From positions 239,834,750 to 239,898,749 of the forward strand of contig CATIUR010000001.1 in NCBI GenBank assembly GCA_949592205.1: a DNA stretch of 64,000 nt, given 5' to 3'. The notes beneath the pieces are model-generated. The model saw nothing but the letters and a program-made list of their open reading frames with translations, made no database searches and was not told the DNA's origin. Origin of the DNA: Helichrysum umbraculigerum (lineage: Eukaryota > Streptophyta > Magnoliopsida > Asterales > Asteraceae). This document shows, one piece after another, positions 23,971-35,800 of the stretch (positions are counted from its first letter, which is position 1; each line of letters opens with the position of its first letter). The position numbers were made by a program, and so were the translations under genes.

Positions 23971-24603
23971 CAAATCATTACTTAACTGTTATGGCAATAA
24001 CTATTTGTGAACGTATTTGGTTTAACAACTGTGCTTATAAATTTGGTTCAACTATTGCAAACATAAAACCTGTGAATTCACTCAACCTAGTTGTTGACTT
24101 TTACTATGTTTTTCAGGGAATTAGCTGCGCATGTAAGAATCGCCAACACACATGGAGAATTAGGCGACCCGTGAAGTTTTAGGATGCCAACTTTTTGGAA
24201 ACATATGGATTTCTCTAGTATAACTGAAATTGTTTTAGTCATATTCCAGAAATCTACTTTTGTAAACTTATTACTTTTAACTTGTACGATTCGATGAATC
24301 GTAAACTTTGTAATTAATACTTTTGGCATCTTAATATATTATGTTCTGTTGTAATCATATGCTCTGATACGTATGCATGTACCGTGTATTGTGGCATTCC
24401 CCATACTTAAACAAATGCTTCCGCTAAACAAAACCGACAAATTTGGGGGTGTTACAGTATAGTCTTGTACGTATTCAAGTATTGTTGTATACTTCCAAAA
24501 GTATAGTATTTTCATGTATAAGTAATGCCGAGTAAAGTACGTTTACGTTTTAAGTATATTCTATACTTGTGTAAAATGTAAGTGTCAAACAGCCTGTTTT
24601 AGC

Positions 24604-25160
24604 GTCACTGGTATGCGTCACTTATATGTAACATGCGGCACTTAGGTAGTGTCGCACTAGTTGTCTGTGTAATAATGTATGCGACACTTAGGTAGTGTCG
24701 GTATTCAGATGGTGCGTCACTAAGTAAGTGACGTTTTCAAGTATCATTTTTCATCAGTGCGCCACTAGAGAAGTGACGGTATTTAAGTGTCGTATTCAAA
24801 CAGTGCGCCACTAGCGAAGTGACGGTATAAGTGAGTAAATCGATTTCGGGGCGACACTATACAAGTGTCGTTATATGTATTTATGCATCACTGTTGAAGT
24901 GACGGTATAAGTGTTGGGTGACGTCATCGGTAGTAACTAAACGTCATTCGCTTCTACTGAAAGTTATGGGTTTCTACTGATGGTAGCGGCACTAGTGAAG
25001 TGTCGCCTGTTTCTGCTGATAGTTATATGGTAGCGACACTAATGAAGTGTCGGTATAAGTGTTTTAGCGGCACTTAGGAAGTGTCGCGTATGGACGGTTT
25101 GTTACCTATGCGTCACTAAGGCGAAGTGTCGCATAACTGGCGTGAGCCATGCGACACTAA
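24604..25160. repeat. GTCAC/GACAC palindrome array in LTR C
   Basis: Short inverted repeats alternate between a GTCACT...AGTGACG type (for example GCGTCACTAAGTAAGTGACG near 24713) and a CGACACT...AGTGTCG type (for example GCGACACTTAGGTAGTGTCG near 24681). Some arms are imperfect (CGCCACT/AAGTGACG). The same two unit types form a more regular array in LTR F. Confidence 0.8.
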
Positions 25161-26229
25161 CGTCTGTCCAGATTTTGGTTCGTGTCGAAAACGTGTTTAG
25201 TAAGTTCCGTTCAAGGTGAAACTTTTACATAAGCTTTATTATGTTATATAGAGTTCATAAAAATTATTGGTTGTCGTTTTTAGTGTACGGGGTGTTGTTT
25301 TATTTAAAGTGACCAAAACCGACCTTTTCGTTAACGAGTTCAAAAACGAGTTTTAATTATATATTTAGACATTACTAAGCTAGGGAAACAATAATCTAGC
25401 AAAATAAATTTAATCGGAAAAGTTTCGAGTCGCCGGAAAACTTACAAAGTTGTCGAAACGAAAATCCAAAAAGATAGGTTTGTAGCCCTCGTTCTCGTGT
25501 TCGTCTTTCTCCAAACGAGCCTAGACCTTCGAGGTGTTTTTGTGGTGTTTTTATGGTGTTTTGAGGGTGGCGGTTTAGAGAGAGAGAGAAACCGTGAGAG
25601 AGAGAGAGAGAGTGTGAGATTGAGTGTGTTTGTGATTGTGTGTGAGTGTGAATGAGAAGGCATGGGGGTGATGCCCCATGTCTTTGGGCCGGTTTTTGGG
25701 TGGGGCCACCAAGGTGTGGTCTCACCAATTTTTGCTCCTCCGTGTTTGCGCTCCGTGCGGTGTTCGTTTCCCCAGTCGTTTAATCGCGAAAATCATTTTA
25801 AACGCGGTTTAATATACGTTTTAAAAATACGAAATAATATTCGATAATTTAGTTGAAGCATTCTATCAAAATACTAGTTTTCAAGTTATAAAACATAACT
25901 TTATTTTGTTTTGTCGGTTGGTCAAGTTTTCGGAGAGTTCGGTGACGTTTTGATTAAAAACGTACGTTTTCGTTATATTATAAACATAATATAAAGTAGT
26001 AGTTGAAGTAATTAAATAATTTCACATTATTTAATAATTGTTTTACCAACGTCCGTATGTTTGTACAATTGTAGTTTTATACGATTTGAACGAATCGTAT
26101 ACGTGTATATATATATCACCTATATATATAAAAGTAAGTAACGTATTTAATCCTATTTCATATTAAATACAAGTAGTAAACACGTAATTAGAGAAATTTT
26201 AAATTGGCCCAAATTTTGGGGTTGTTACA

Positions 26230-26595
26230 TCTATGAATACAAAAATGATATTTTGTTAAGTGATTAAAAAGGACTACAAAATTAGATTAATGCTCTCACG
26301 TATGAATGCAATTGTAATTTTATATAAGTCTAGCTAGTACTCTTTGTCATACAAACAATAAAGTTTTTAGAACTCTAGTTAAATCAAATTCCAAACACAT
26401 TGTTTGTTAATATAAAGCTAATGATCGTGAAATGTGATATTACAAAATCACTTAACGAGGTATAATAACGTTGTTATATATGTATGTTTTTTTTTTCATC
26501 ATTATCCATCTATGACACTTAATAATGATTTTTTTTTATTTGAAATTACATATGTATGTTTACTTATAATTCTATTATATTTTTAGTACCAAAGT
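26230..26595. other. AT-rich gap without recognisable feature
   Basis: Between the end of LTR C and the hAT-type MITE I see no open frame, RNA gene or repeat family. The TCTAT at 26230-26234 would be one half of the target duplication of element C, but the partner lies outside the readable part. Confidence 0.5.
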
Positions 26596-26603
26596 GGTAT
26601 AGT

Positions 26604-27395
26604 TAGGCCTGTAAACGAACCGAACGAACACGAACGAAGTCTGTTCGTGTTCGTTCATTAAGGTTTTGACGAACAAATGAACGAACACGAACGGATAAGC
26701 GAACGGATTTTGTTGTTCATGTTCGTTCACTAAGAAAAATTGTTTGTTCACGAACACAAACGAACGTACACGAACAAACACATAATTTAATGCATTTCTT
26801 CGTTAATACCTTAGACGAACCTCAACAAACATAAACGAACGTATATATACACATATACACATCTACACATATATATTATAGAACTTGAAACTTTGCAATG
26901 CATATTCAATATTACAAAACGATCACAATATGAACATAAACTCTTTTGCTTGGTCCAATTGTAGGTAAGAGTAGCAAATCTGGAACTAGTGGAGGGAGAG
27001 AGTGGAGGTGAGTTTGGAGTGGAGGGAAATTTGAGAGGGAAATGTGAGGTAAAAATATCTATATATTTATAATATTAAATGAAACTATCTAAATATTTAA
27101 TAATATTATATTTAGAATATAGCTTAAATCAAAATAAGATATACAAATATGTATTAATTTAATTAAACTATTAGCTAATAAACGAACATTTAACCGAACG
27201 TTCACGAACATGTTATCGAACGTTCACGAACGTAAATGAATGAACGAGACATGTGTTCATGTTCGTTCATATAATTAAACGAACGTAAAAATTTGTTCAT
27301 GTTCGTTCATATAACGAAACGAACGAACATAAACGAACTTCCCGCCGAACGGTTCGCGAATAGTTCGCCGAACGTTCAGTTCGCTTACAGGCCTA
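26604..27395. mobile_element. hAT-type MITE (792 bp) with 8-bp target duplication
   Basis: The ends are inverted: TAGGCCTGTAAACGAAC on the left, and the right end reversed reads TAGGCCTGTAAGCGAAC. Both sides are flanked by GGTATAGT (26596-26603 and 27396-27403), an 8-bp duplication as expected for hAT. The outer 150 bp on each side are dense in CGAACGAACACGAACG-type motifs and would fold on one another. No transposase frame is present. It ends 173 bp before the PPR start codon, so it may form part of that gene's promoter. Confidence 0.85.
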
Positions 27396-27568
27396 GGTAT
27401 AGTACCACTTTTACCTGTACCATTACCGAAACCGTAACAATACAGTCCAGCTTTAAATGATCCGGTATTCGGTAGTTACTTTAAGGCCAAAAAGATAACC
27501 GGTACCAAGCAGTTCAGTTCCCGTTCCGTTCCATACTCACCCTAGTTAAACCCTAACGAACTGCATCA

Positions 27569-29751
27569 TTGAGCTACACGATAATGAAAGCTCTTCGTCT
27601 TCTATTCCAAAATACCAAAAAACGTATTCCCGCCCAAAAACCTACTTTCAATCCCATCTTCATCAATGAAACTAAATTCATTTCTTTAATCCATGCTTCA
27701 AAATCCATCGAACACCTGCAACAAATTCACGCCCAAATCATCATCCACCAACAATTTTCAAACACCCGAATCGTAACCCAGCTCATTTCCTCATCTTCTT
27801 TGAAGAAAAACTTCATCAACTATGCTCTTTCGATCTTTCGCCACTCGAAAGACCCAAACTTGTATCTTTTCAACTCATTAATCCGTGCACTTACTGATAA
27901 CTCTTATCACATGAGCTCAATTTCTTACTTTGTTGTCATGTTGAGATCAAATGTTCGTCCTAATAGTTTAACTTTACCGTTTATTTTGAAATCGACCGCC
28001 GCGTTACGAGAGGGGTGGCTCGGTATGGAGATTCATACGGAGGTTTTGAAAATCGGGTTGTTACGTGATCAGCTTGTTTTGGTTCATTTAGTGGATATGT
28101 ATGCGAAAGTTGGGTTGGTAGAGTGTGCACACCAACTGTTTGATGAAAGTTCTCAACTCGGTGATGAAGCTAGAAGTACATTGTTATGGAATGTTTTGAT
28201 TAATGGGTATTGTAAGGCAGGAAAATGGGGTAAAGCTATGAACTTGTTTGAGGTAATGCCAGAGAAATACAGTTCGACTTGGAATAGTTTGATTGATGGA
28301 TTGATGAAAAGTGGAGAAACTGACCGAGCAATGAAGCTTTGGAGTTACGTAGAGGAACGAGATGTGGTTTCTTGGACTACGATGATACATGGGTTTTCAC
28401 AAAACGGGGAACATGAAAAGGCTTTAAGGATGTTCTTTGAAATGTTGGAGGAGGGTGTGAAACCTAATGATCAGAGTATTGTTTGTGCACTTTTGGCTTG
28501 TGCAAAAGCAGGAGCCCTTGAGACGGGAGTGAGGATACATGATTATATTTCGAGTAATGGGTTTGGTTTGACAAATGGAATCACGGCTGCTCTTGTTGAC
28601 ATGTATGCAAAATGTGGATCTATTGAGAATGCTAGCCATGTGTTTGATATGGCAGAAGAGAAGGATCTTCGTACTTGGAGTGTTATGATTTGGGGTTGTG
28701 CGATTAACGGATATCTTGATAAGGCTGTGCAGTGTTTCAACAAAATGAAGTCAACAGGTTCGAAATTCACAGCATATGCAATGTGTAGTTGTGTACACTA
28801 AAATCTAGACTAAAATAGTGTAAATTTTTTTTTTAATACTGTATATATTGCTGAAACATGCTTTAAAGTAACTGATAAAGTACAACGAAATATAGCATCT
28901 CATACTTTTTACATGCAGGAATAAAGCCAGATGAGGTAGTTTTTCTTGCTATTATAACCGCTTGTTCGCATGCTGGGAACGTGGACCAGGGTCTACGTTT
29001 TTTTAATATAATGAAACATGATTACTCCATCGAACCCACGATGAAACATTATGCAGTAATAGTCGATCTTTATGGGAGAGCTGGCCGTCTTAACGCAGCT
29101 TTAAGATTCATAAAAAACATGTCAATAGATCCTGATTTTGTCATTTGGGGGGCTTTGTTTAGTGCCTGTAGGGCACACAAGAACATTCAAATGGCGGAAT
29201 ATGCATCCGAGAAGCTTCTAGAGCTTGAGCCTAAACATCCTGGTGGCTATGTGTTTTTGTCGAATGTTTATGCTGGAGTAGGCAGGTGGCAAGATGTAGA
29301 AAGAGTGAGGACTAAAATGAAAAGGAAAGGTGTAACAAAAGATCCCGGGTGGAGTTATATTGAGATAAAGGGTCAAGTCACTAGCTTTGTAGCGGGTGAT
29401 CATGTTCATGTTCGTTCAGATGAAATCCATTCAAAATTGGACGATATTACGAAAAGTGCAAGAGAACAGGGGTACATGCCAGAAACTGATTGGGTGCTTC
29501 ATAATATTGAAGAAGAAGAGAAGGAAGATGCTTTGGGAAGTCATAGTGAAAAGCTGGCGCTGGCTTTTGCCCTTATTTCTAGTACAGATTCTGAGGTCAT
29601 AAGGATTGTGAAAAACTTAAAAATTTGTGGTGATTGTCATTCATTAATGAAGTATGTTAGCAAAATGACAAAGAGGGATATTGTAGTACGGGACATCAAG
29701 CGATTTCATCATTTTAAGGACGGGAGTTGCTCTTGCCAAGATTATTGGTAG
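27569..29751 (+). CDS. PPR protein, E/DYW subclass (organellar RNA editing factor type)
   Basis: Two exons (27569-28757 and 28919-29751) flank a 161-bp intron with GT/AG borders. They join in frame through ACA-G|GA-ATA to give 673 residues. Reading through the intron would stop at 28801. The N-terminus (MKALRLLFQNTKKRIPAQ after a short lead) is basic and could be an organelle-targeting peptide. The middle holds PLS-type repeats such as WNVLINGYCKAGKWGKAMNL and VDMYAKCGSIENASHVFD. The C-terminus has the E region, the PG box DPGWSYIEIKG (about residue 537) and a full DYW domain with HSEKLALAF (about 603), CGDCH (about 633) and terminal DYW. HxE and CxxC are the zinc and catalytic residues of this deaminase-like domain. 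DYW proteins act in C-to-U editing in plastids or mitochondria; the target site cannot be read from sequence. The start could also be the ATG at 27584. Confidence 0.9.
28758..28918 (+). other. Intron of the PPR-DYW gene
   Basis: The donor ACAG|GTTCG and acceptor TGCAG|GAATAAAGCC restore the uninterrupted PPR motif ...STG-IKPDEVVFLAIITACSHA. The intron is AT-rich and contains stops in all frames. Most plant PPR genes lack introns, so a single short one is mildly unusual. Confidence 0.85.
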
Positions 29752-31555
29752 AGATGTAAGTATCAATATTCTTTAAACGTGCAAAAGATAAGTTTATTAT
29801 GTAACAAGTTTTGCTGCAGTACAATTCTCATAAAAATCATATTTTTTGGTTAATGCATTTTTACCAGGTTTACGCTTTGAAACTCAGGTGATCGAACTGT
29901 GCCTCAGCTATTTGACAAAAGACGAAAGCATCTTCTGCAGCGTATCATAGTACAAAGCAAGAAGCCCAGGCTGCGATCTCGTTTCAGGACCCAAAAGTTG
30001 TTCAAGAAAAAATCGTGAGCAGATTCTTCTTCTTCTGCAAATAACTTTCAACCAATGTGTGTTTCTTAGGGACAACATATTGGTCCAAGGAAATGTGGGT
30101 TTGAATAAGTTGCTGCCACCTAAATGGATTTCAGGAGGATGATGATGATCAAGTTGGATATCAGTTATATCAAAGATCAAGGTCTCATTTTGATGGCTTT
30201 CCTGAACATAGGTGTATCATTCTTCCTTGTTAAAGTTTGGTCATCTCGATTTAGAACGGTCCTCGAGATCATTAGTTCGAAATCCTTAGCAAGTTAAAAT
30301 TCAGAACTTTTCTTGCATGAGATCTAGCTTTACCTACATCATATTCTTTTAGATTAGGACATTGTGGTATTTACCTGCATCATTTGTAAATAAGACAGAT
30401 GAGAAATTTTGAGAGCAATGTATACCTCTTAATTCGAAATCTCGAATTAGAATGTTCAAGACTATATATTACAACTTATGAGAATTGATTATCGTGACAT
30501 TATTGCTTGGATTATAATAAACAAGAGAGTTACAATTTTGATACAGTATTATATTATTGGCAAACAAGCAAAGCTGTAAAGTGAAGAAGATGAAAGGGAT
30601 AGAGACGATACAGGGTAGGAAGAGGCCCATTGCATATTTAAGTGGTGATTGCATCTAATTTGTAAACCATTCAATCTCGTTCAGTGCTAACATAAACTAA
30701 TAAAAAGTCTGTAAGTAATAATTTAAGTATATAAAATAAATATTTTAATTTAATGCAAGATGAGAGAAGTCAGAGAACACATAAAACTAATTTCATATAT
30801 ATTTTACAAAATAATTTTCATTTGAAAATTAAATGTGAGACTAGAGAGGCAACCCTGTTTGAGGGACAGGAAGGGCAAAATTCATCTCAGCTGTTGATTT
30901 CTTCGATCAATGGTTCAAATTTACTACTGCATCTTATTTTACATTGAAATTGCAGTGAATCTATACCGTTAATCGAAAAAATCAATGGCTGAAATAAAGA
31001 GTTGGTTGCCGCTCATTTCATATCAAACTTTGCATTTTCTAATTATTCGGCTCCCATAGTCCCATGTCTTCACTTTCTCCATCACCATTCTTTGAAAAAG
31101 TAAATTCTACAACTTAGACATTTGATGCATCCATTTTCTTTTATGTTTTGCTCTATTAACTTCAACTTATGATTTTATGTAAACTATAAACTAAACTTGG
31201 CAAGCTATTAGACGAGTGCCTATAGGCACGTTCTCGTGGGTGCCTTTCAAGAACGAATAGGGAAACCCTATAGGCACGAGTATGATGTCTTTTGTTCCTG
31301 GTGAAACGCGTCCGTACAAAGTCGAAGTGAAAGCGGGTGATGATGGGGCCAGATGAATTATTTAATGGCTTTTTTAGATATATGTTTTAAAAGGTGGATA
31401 TGTTATGTACTTATGTGTTATTGATGATTAAAATTTAGGTATAGAACTTGAACTTATCATAGATAGTGAAATATCCTTTATCAATTGATGTGACTTTGAG
31501 TTAACACTCAGTTCATCAATTTTCTAGAACTTGAAGTTATTATAGTGAGTAATCT
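29752..31555. other. Intergenic, AT-rich; nothing firm
   Basis: Contains the 3' flank of the PPR gene and no recognisable gene or element. A 24-codon frame at 31282-31356 (containing VPGETRPYKVEVKAG) has gene-like composition and might be a stray exon fragment. A 14-bp palindrome GTGCCTATAGGCAC lies at 31216-31229. Confidence 0.4.
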
Positions 31556-31566
31556 TATAGAAAAAA

Positions 31567-32284
31567 CAGGGGTTCCCGTACGCAGGGTTTTAAAGTACGC
31601 AACATACGCAGTCATCAAAATCTGACATTTGTCCTTCTTCTCCGTTCAATTCTTTGTTGACCGCTCCACATAAATTGATAACTTCACCCAATCTCGTTTA
31701 CCTTCTTCTCCTATGCTATTCGATTCGTTTATTACTCCGTTAAATCCCAATTTACCTTCTTCCTTTATTCTTCGTTAATTACTCCGTTTTTACCCTTAAT
31801 TCTACAATGTCTACATCTTCATTTGTTCTAGAATCCACAATTCCAGATGAGAATGTTGATCGTTAAGGCATTCCTTGTATGAAAACTCTAGAGATTAAAA
31901 TAAAAATGATACACAATAAACATTCTGAAAACCAAAAAGCACAAATAAATAAGTGATACACGATGAACATTTTTGAAAACCTGATTAAAATAAATACGTG
32001 ATACACATTGAACATTCTGAAAACCTAGAGTATGTTTAAAAAATATAAAACTAAAAATTGATACACAATGAACATTATTAAAATTTGTATGCTGTGTAGT
32101 GTGTATCAGTTGTATTGTGTATCATATGATGTGTATTGTGTATGGTGTGTATTGTGTATCGGCTGTATAGAGTGTATTGTGTATCAACTTTATGGTGTGT
32201 ATTGTGTATCAATGTGTGTTTCAATGAAAAGAACGGACTGCGTACACTGTGTACGTTAATGGCCTCCGCCCAAGAACCCCACCC
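31567..32284. mobile_element. MITE (718 bp) flanked by 11-bp direct repeats
   Basis: Direct repeats TATAGAAAAAA flank the unit at 31556-31566 and 32285-32295. The ends are imperfect inverted repeats of about 50 bp: CAGGGGTTCCCGTACGCAG on the left, and the right end reversed reads GGGTGGGGTTCTTGGGCGGA. Shared inner blocks resemble TACGCA and TACGCAGTC. The inside has GTGTATTGTGTATC minisatellite-like DNA (about 32098-32215). The duplication length fits Mutator-like elements better than hAT, but the CAGGGG end is hAT-like, so the superfamily is open. Confidence 0.6.
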
Positions 32285-32356
32285 TATAGAAAAAATATCA
32301 ATATCTAAATGAATTGAATAAACATGTAAAAAAAAAACTAATTCAAAACTCAAGTG

Positions 32357-32434
32357 ATTTGTACACCACCAAAAATTAGTTATACACTCAAATAGTTTTA
32401 ATGATATATGATTAATTTTTGATGGTGTACAAAT
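32357..32434. mobile_element. Small foldback element or inverted repeat
   Basis: Arms of 22 bp at 32357-32378 and 32413-32434 are complementary at 21 of 22 positions (outer part ATTTGTACACCA), with a 34-bp AT-rich loop. No clear target duplication is seen. Confidence 0.6.
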
Positions 32435-32460
32435 AACAATCCAAAACTAAAAAAGCAGCA

Positions 32461-32615
32461 GGGTTGGATTAGTGACTGAGTCCCTTACCTCTGAACAAGA
32501 GGTCAGGAGTTCGAATCTCATCCCCTACAAAAAGACCATCCCCTGCAAAAAGACCGGATGTCCTTTCTACCCGTGTTTCTACCGTATGGGATTGGGATGT
32601 TACTTTTTTTTTTTT
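32461..32615 (+). mobile_element. SINE-like tRNA-derived unit
   Basis: GATTAGTGACTGAG resembles a polymerase III A box, and AGGAGTTCGAATCTC (32506-32520) is a good B box. The tail ends GGATTGGGATGTTAC followed by a run of about 12 T, as in plant SINEs with T-rich tails. No target duplication could be found, so this may be an old copy. It ends about 215 bp before the TBC start codon. Confidence 0.5.
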
Positions 32616-32831
32616 ATCAACTTGAGGCCGTCACGTGACTGTTGATTTCCAGGGGCCCTGAAACAAGAAATTGGCACGTGACTAACACTGATCAAAAAAC
32701 ACAATCAGATAGTTCCACGAGGAAGACGATCACACAAATCCATAACCAGAGCTGTTAATCAATCCTCAAAAATCAATTTCACAATCACAAAAAAATCCTA
32801 ATTTAACAAATATCAAACAAATTCAAAATCA

Positions 32832-35800
32832 ATGGTGAAGAAACGCGTTCCTGATTGGCTCAACAATTCCATGTGGTCTTCACCTCCGGCACCCAATTTA
32901 TCATCTCCGTCCAAATCACGATCTCAATCACCACCTCACGAAGATCGCAAATCATCTTCCGTGATTGAACCGCCACTTCCGGTTCAAGTTCAGGTTCCGG
33001 TTCAGGTTCCGATCAGACCGGAACCTCCGATTAAAACTAGTCCGTCTCCGAAGACCGAAATTAGGGATCCATTGACTCGTAGCGGCAGTAGTGATGATGA
33101 CATTAGCTCTTCAGTTTCTCGCCAAGCTAACATATTACAAGAGGTTATTGCGTGTTTATTGATTGCTTACTGATTTCAGAATATTTTACTGCTTTTAATT
33201 TCTAGAATTTGTTATAACTTTTTGCATGTTAATAATTATATTGCGAGAGATTAGAGCTGGTTCAATGATTGCTTACTGATTTCAGAATAATTTATTGCTT
33301 TTTAATTTCTAGAAATTGTGAAAATGATTAAATGAGGATGAAAAAGTGGAATTGCTACATCAGTCTTGAAATTGAGCTAATTGATTTCGGTCGATTTATT
33401 AGTTTTATATATGTGAAATGCAGCTTTCGAGAAAGGCTATAAACATGGCGGAATTGCGGCGACTTGCTTCACAGGGAATTCCGGATGGTGGCGGCATTCG
33501 TTCAACTGTATGGAAGGTGCGAACGAGTTTTATACTTTTCTCCTGCCTATAAAATAACCTTGATTTTCATTTTAATTTCAGTTCGATTGTTGTACAACGG
33601 ACGTTAGTGATTTAGACGAGGTGTTGCATTGTGTTATCATTTGGTATTAATCTGTAGTTTTGTTATGTTTTCAGTTATTGTTATATTATCTTCCGAGTGA
33701 TAAGGGGCTTTGGTCCTCAGAATTGGCTAAGAAGAGATCTCAGTACAAGCAGTTTAAAGAGGAACTTTTAATGAATCCAGTAAGTTATTGTTTCCAAATA
33801 TTTGCATGTGTTTCCCAATATGGGATACTAAATGTTTATGTGGCTAGTTAGTCAGAAATCACAAGGAAATTGGAAGACTCTGCTTCAACTGAAAATGGTG
33901 AACAGACAAGTGATGGAAAGGGTTTGCTTTCGAGGTCAGAAATACCTCATGGAGAGCATCCTTTAAGCCTAGGGAAGAGTAGCATTTGGAACCAGTTTTT
34001 TCAGGTAACAAAAAATGATATTTGTTTTAAGGTCTATATGTAAGTTGCTTTGGGTTTAAATGATCGTAATCCTAAATACAAATGATCGCCTTATCTTCTA
34101 ATTAATAGGATTTGATATATTCTTGTTTTTATGGACGTTTTCATGACTTCATCTTTATTTACTACACTTCTGTACAAAGATAGATATACTGTTTTCATAT
34201 CCATAGTAAACCAGAAATTTTAGATGATAGTTTCCGTGAAATTTAAGTAGAATTAAACATCCTTGCTAACATTTACTATTTTGGTGTGAACTTTTCGGCT
34301 ATCATACACATTTTGTTCAATAATAGTATAGTTCCCGTGCAAAGCAGCGGGTGAAGGTTTGAGTTAGGTTCTTAGTTTCTTATGTTCGATTTGGGTTGAA
34401 GATTTAATTCTATTGTTGTATTGATATGCTTTATGGTATTGACTCTTTTATGGTCATAAAGCAATAAATGGACTTCTATAATTATCATGTATTGAGATCA
34501 TCAATGGTCTTATAAGGACAATTTAGACATTACTCATCCCTTAATTCAACTATAAGACAAAAACAAGAGATGCTTTATATGTTTGTTAAGGATAAGGATA
34601 TAGGTCTAACAAGATTAGCATGCCTCAATTATGAGAGTTCCCCTGTGGTTCCGCCAATTGTTATAGGCTAGTTATGAATGGATGTCTGTGATATAAACTT
34701 ATCAGTGATTAATTTAAATAACTTATGCTCTTGTAGGATACTGAGATCATTGACCAGATAGATCGTGATGTCAAACGTACTCATCCAGACATGGAATTTT
34801 TTTCTGGTGACTCTGCTACTGCAACAGCCAATCAGGTAATTAGATAAATTTTCTGTATGTACACCAGTGGAGAAATAAAGGTGCTTCTATACCTTTTGCT
34901 GCACGTTGCCTCCCTTTTTAACCTTGTAGAGATTATGACTGATTTATAGCTAAGAAAATAATTGCTTGATTTCAGGATGCTTTGAGAAATATACTGATTG
35001 TATTTGCAAAGCTGAACCCAGGAATAAGATATGTGCAAGGAATGAATGAAATATTGGCCCCATTGTTCTATGTGTTCAAAAATGACCCTGATGAGGATTA
35101 TGTGGTAAGTAAACATATGATTATTATTGTTTCAGTTTTCGTTGTTCGAAATGATAATACTTGATACACAATCACTTATAAAGCATGAAATGATTGTAAT
35201 GTTGATAGATAAAAATGAACAGATGTGGAAATTGCTTCTTGCGACGGCTATGGTTAATCGAGCCATCATCACTTACTTATTTTTTGTATCTTAGATTCGC
35301 ATCCTTATTTGTGCTACAGTTGCTATGTGTATGCTAATATTCAACTTGTTTTTACTTCCATTCTTGCTAAATGGTATGATGATTCTCGTAGTTTTTGGCT
35401 TGATTGGTCTTAATGTTTTTTTAATAATGTCTAAATCAAACAGGCCAATGCTGAAGCAGACACATTCTTTTGTTTTGTTGAGTTACTAAGTGGGTTTCGA
35501 GATAATTTTGTTCAGCAACTCGATAATAGTGTCGTTGGCATCCGTTCAACAATCTCAAAGCTGTCACTGCTCTTGAAGGAACATGATGAAGAGCTATGGC
35601 GACATCTTGAGATCACAACAAAAGTAAGAGATCTTTTATATGCCATTCTTCTTGCGTGATTGATTAGTTATATTAGCTAATAAAAGTAGCTGGCTAATGA
35701 CATCTTTATTCCATTTTAATGGGTCAATGGTGATTATGTTTTCTGACTTTTCTCCCAAACTGGTCAACTGGCTTGTGAGTCACCCTAAGCTTATATTTCA

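Larger units (their letters stand above)
21592..24456 (+). mobile_element. Solo LTR D (2,865 bp) inserted in the LTR of C
   Basis: The block starts TGTAACACTCC and ends TTTGGGGGTGTTACA. It is flanked by a perfect 5-bp target duplication GTATA (21587-21591 and 24457-24461). There is no primer-binding site, coding region or second LTR between the duplications, so it is a solo LTR left by LTR-LTR recombination. It shares the CACAGCCCCTACTTTTACTG block (about 23136) with C. Inside are three tandem arrays (22527-22680, 23443-23714, 23737-23970). The apparent open frames in these arrays are repeat artefacts. Confidence 0.9.
20159..26229 (-). mobile_element. 5' LTR of element C, split by solo LTR D
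   Basis: The plus strand begins TGTAACACCCCCAAATTT and ends AAATTTTGGGGTTGTTACA, a reversed gypsy LTR. Bases 20159-21591 and 24462-26229 together make an LTR of about 3.2 kb, interrupted by D at 21592-24456. The GTGAGTCTCACAGCCCC-type block (reversed at about 21005-21035) is shared with the LTRs of D and F, so they belong to related families. It carries two stem-loop arrays (21362-21575 and 24604-25160) listed separately. The other LTR of C is not in the window. Confidence 0.8.

Noticed and set aside
23682..23978. Repetitive VGCYPN/LRGMLPKYS-type proteins on the minus strand
   Set aside because: Artefact of the 24-28-bp tandem array in LTR D; several frames stay open because the unit lacks stops.
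29908..30180. 90-codon minus-strand frame downstream of the PPR gene
   Set aside because: No recognisable motif, and no sign of splicing or conservation; likely chance.
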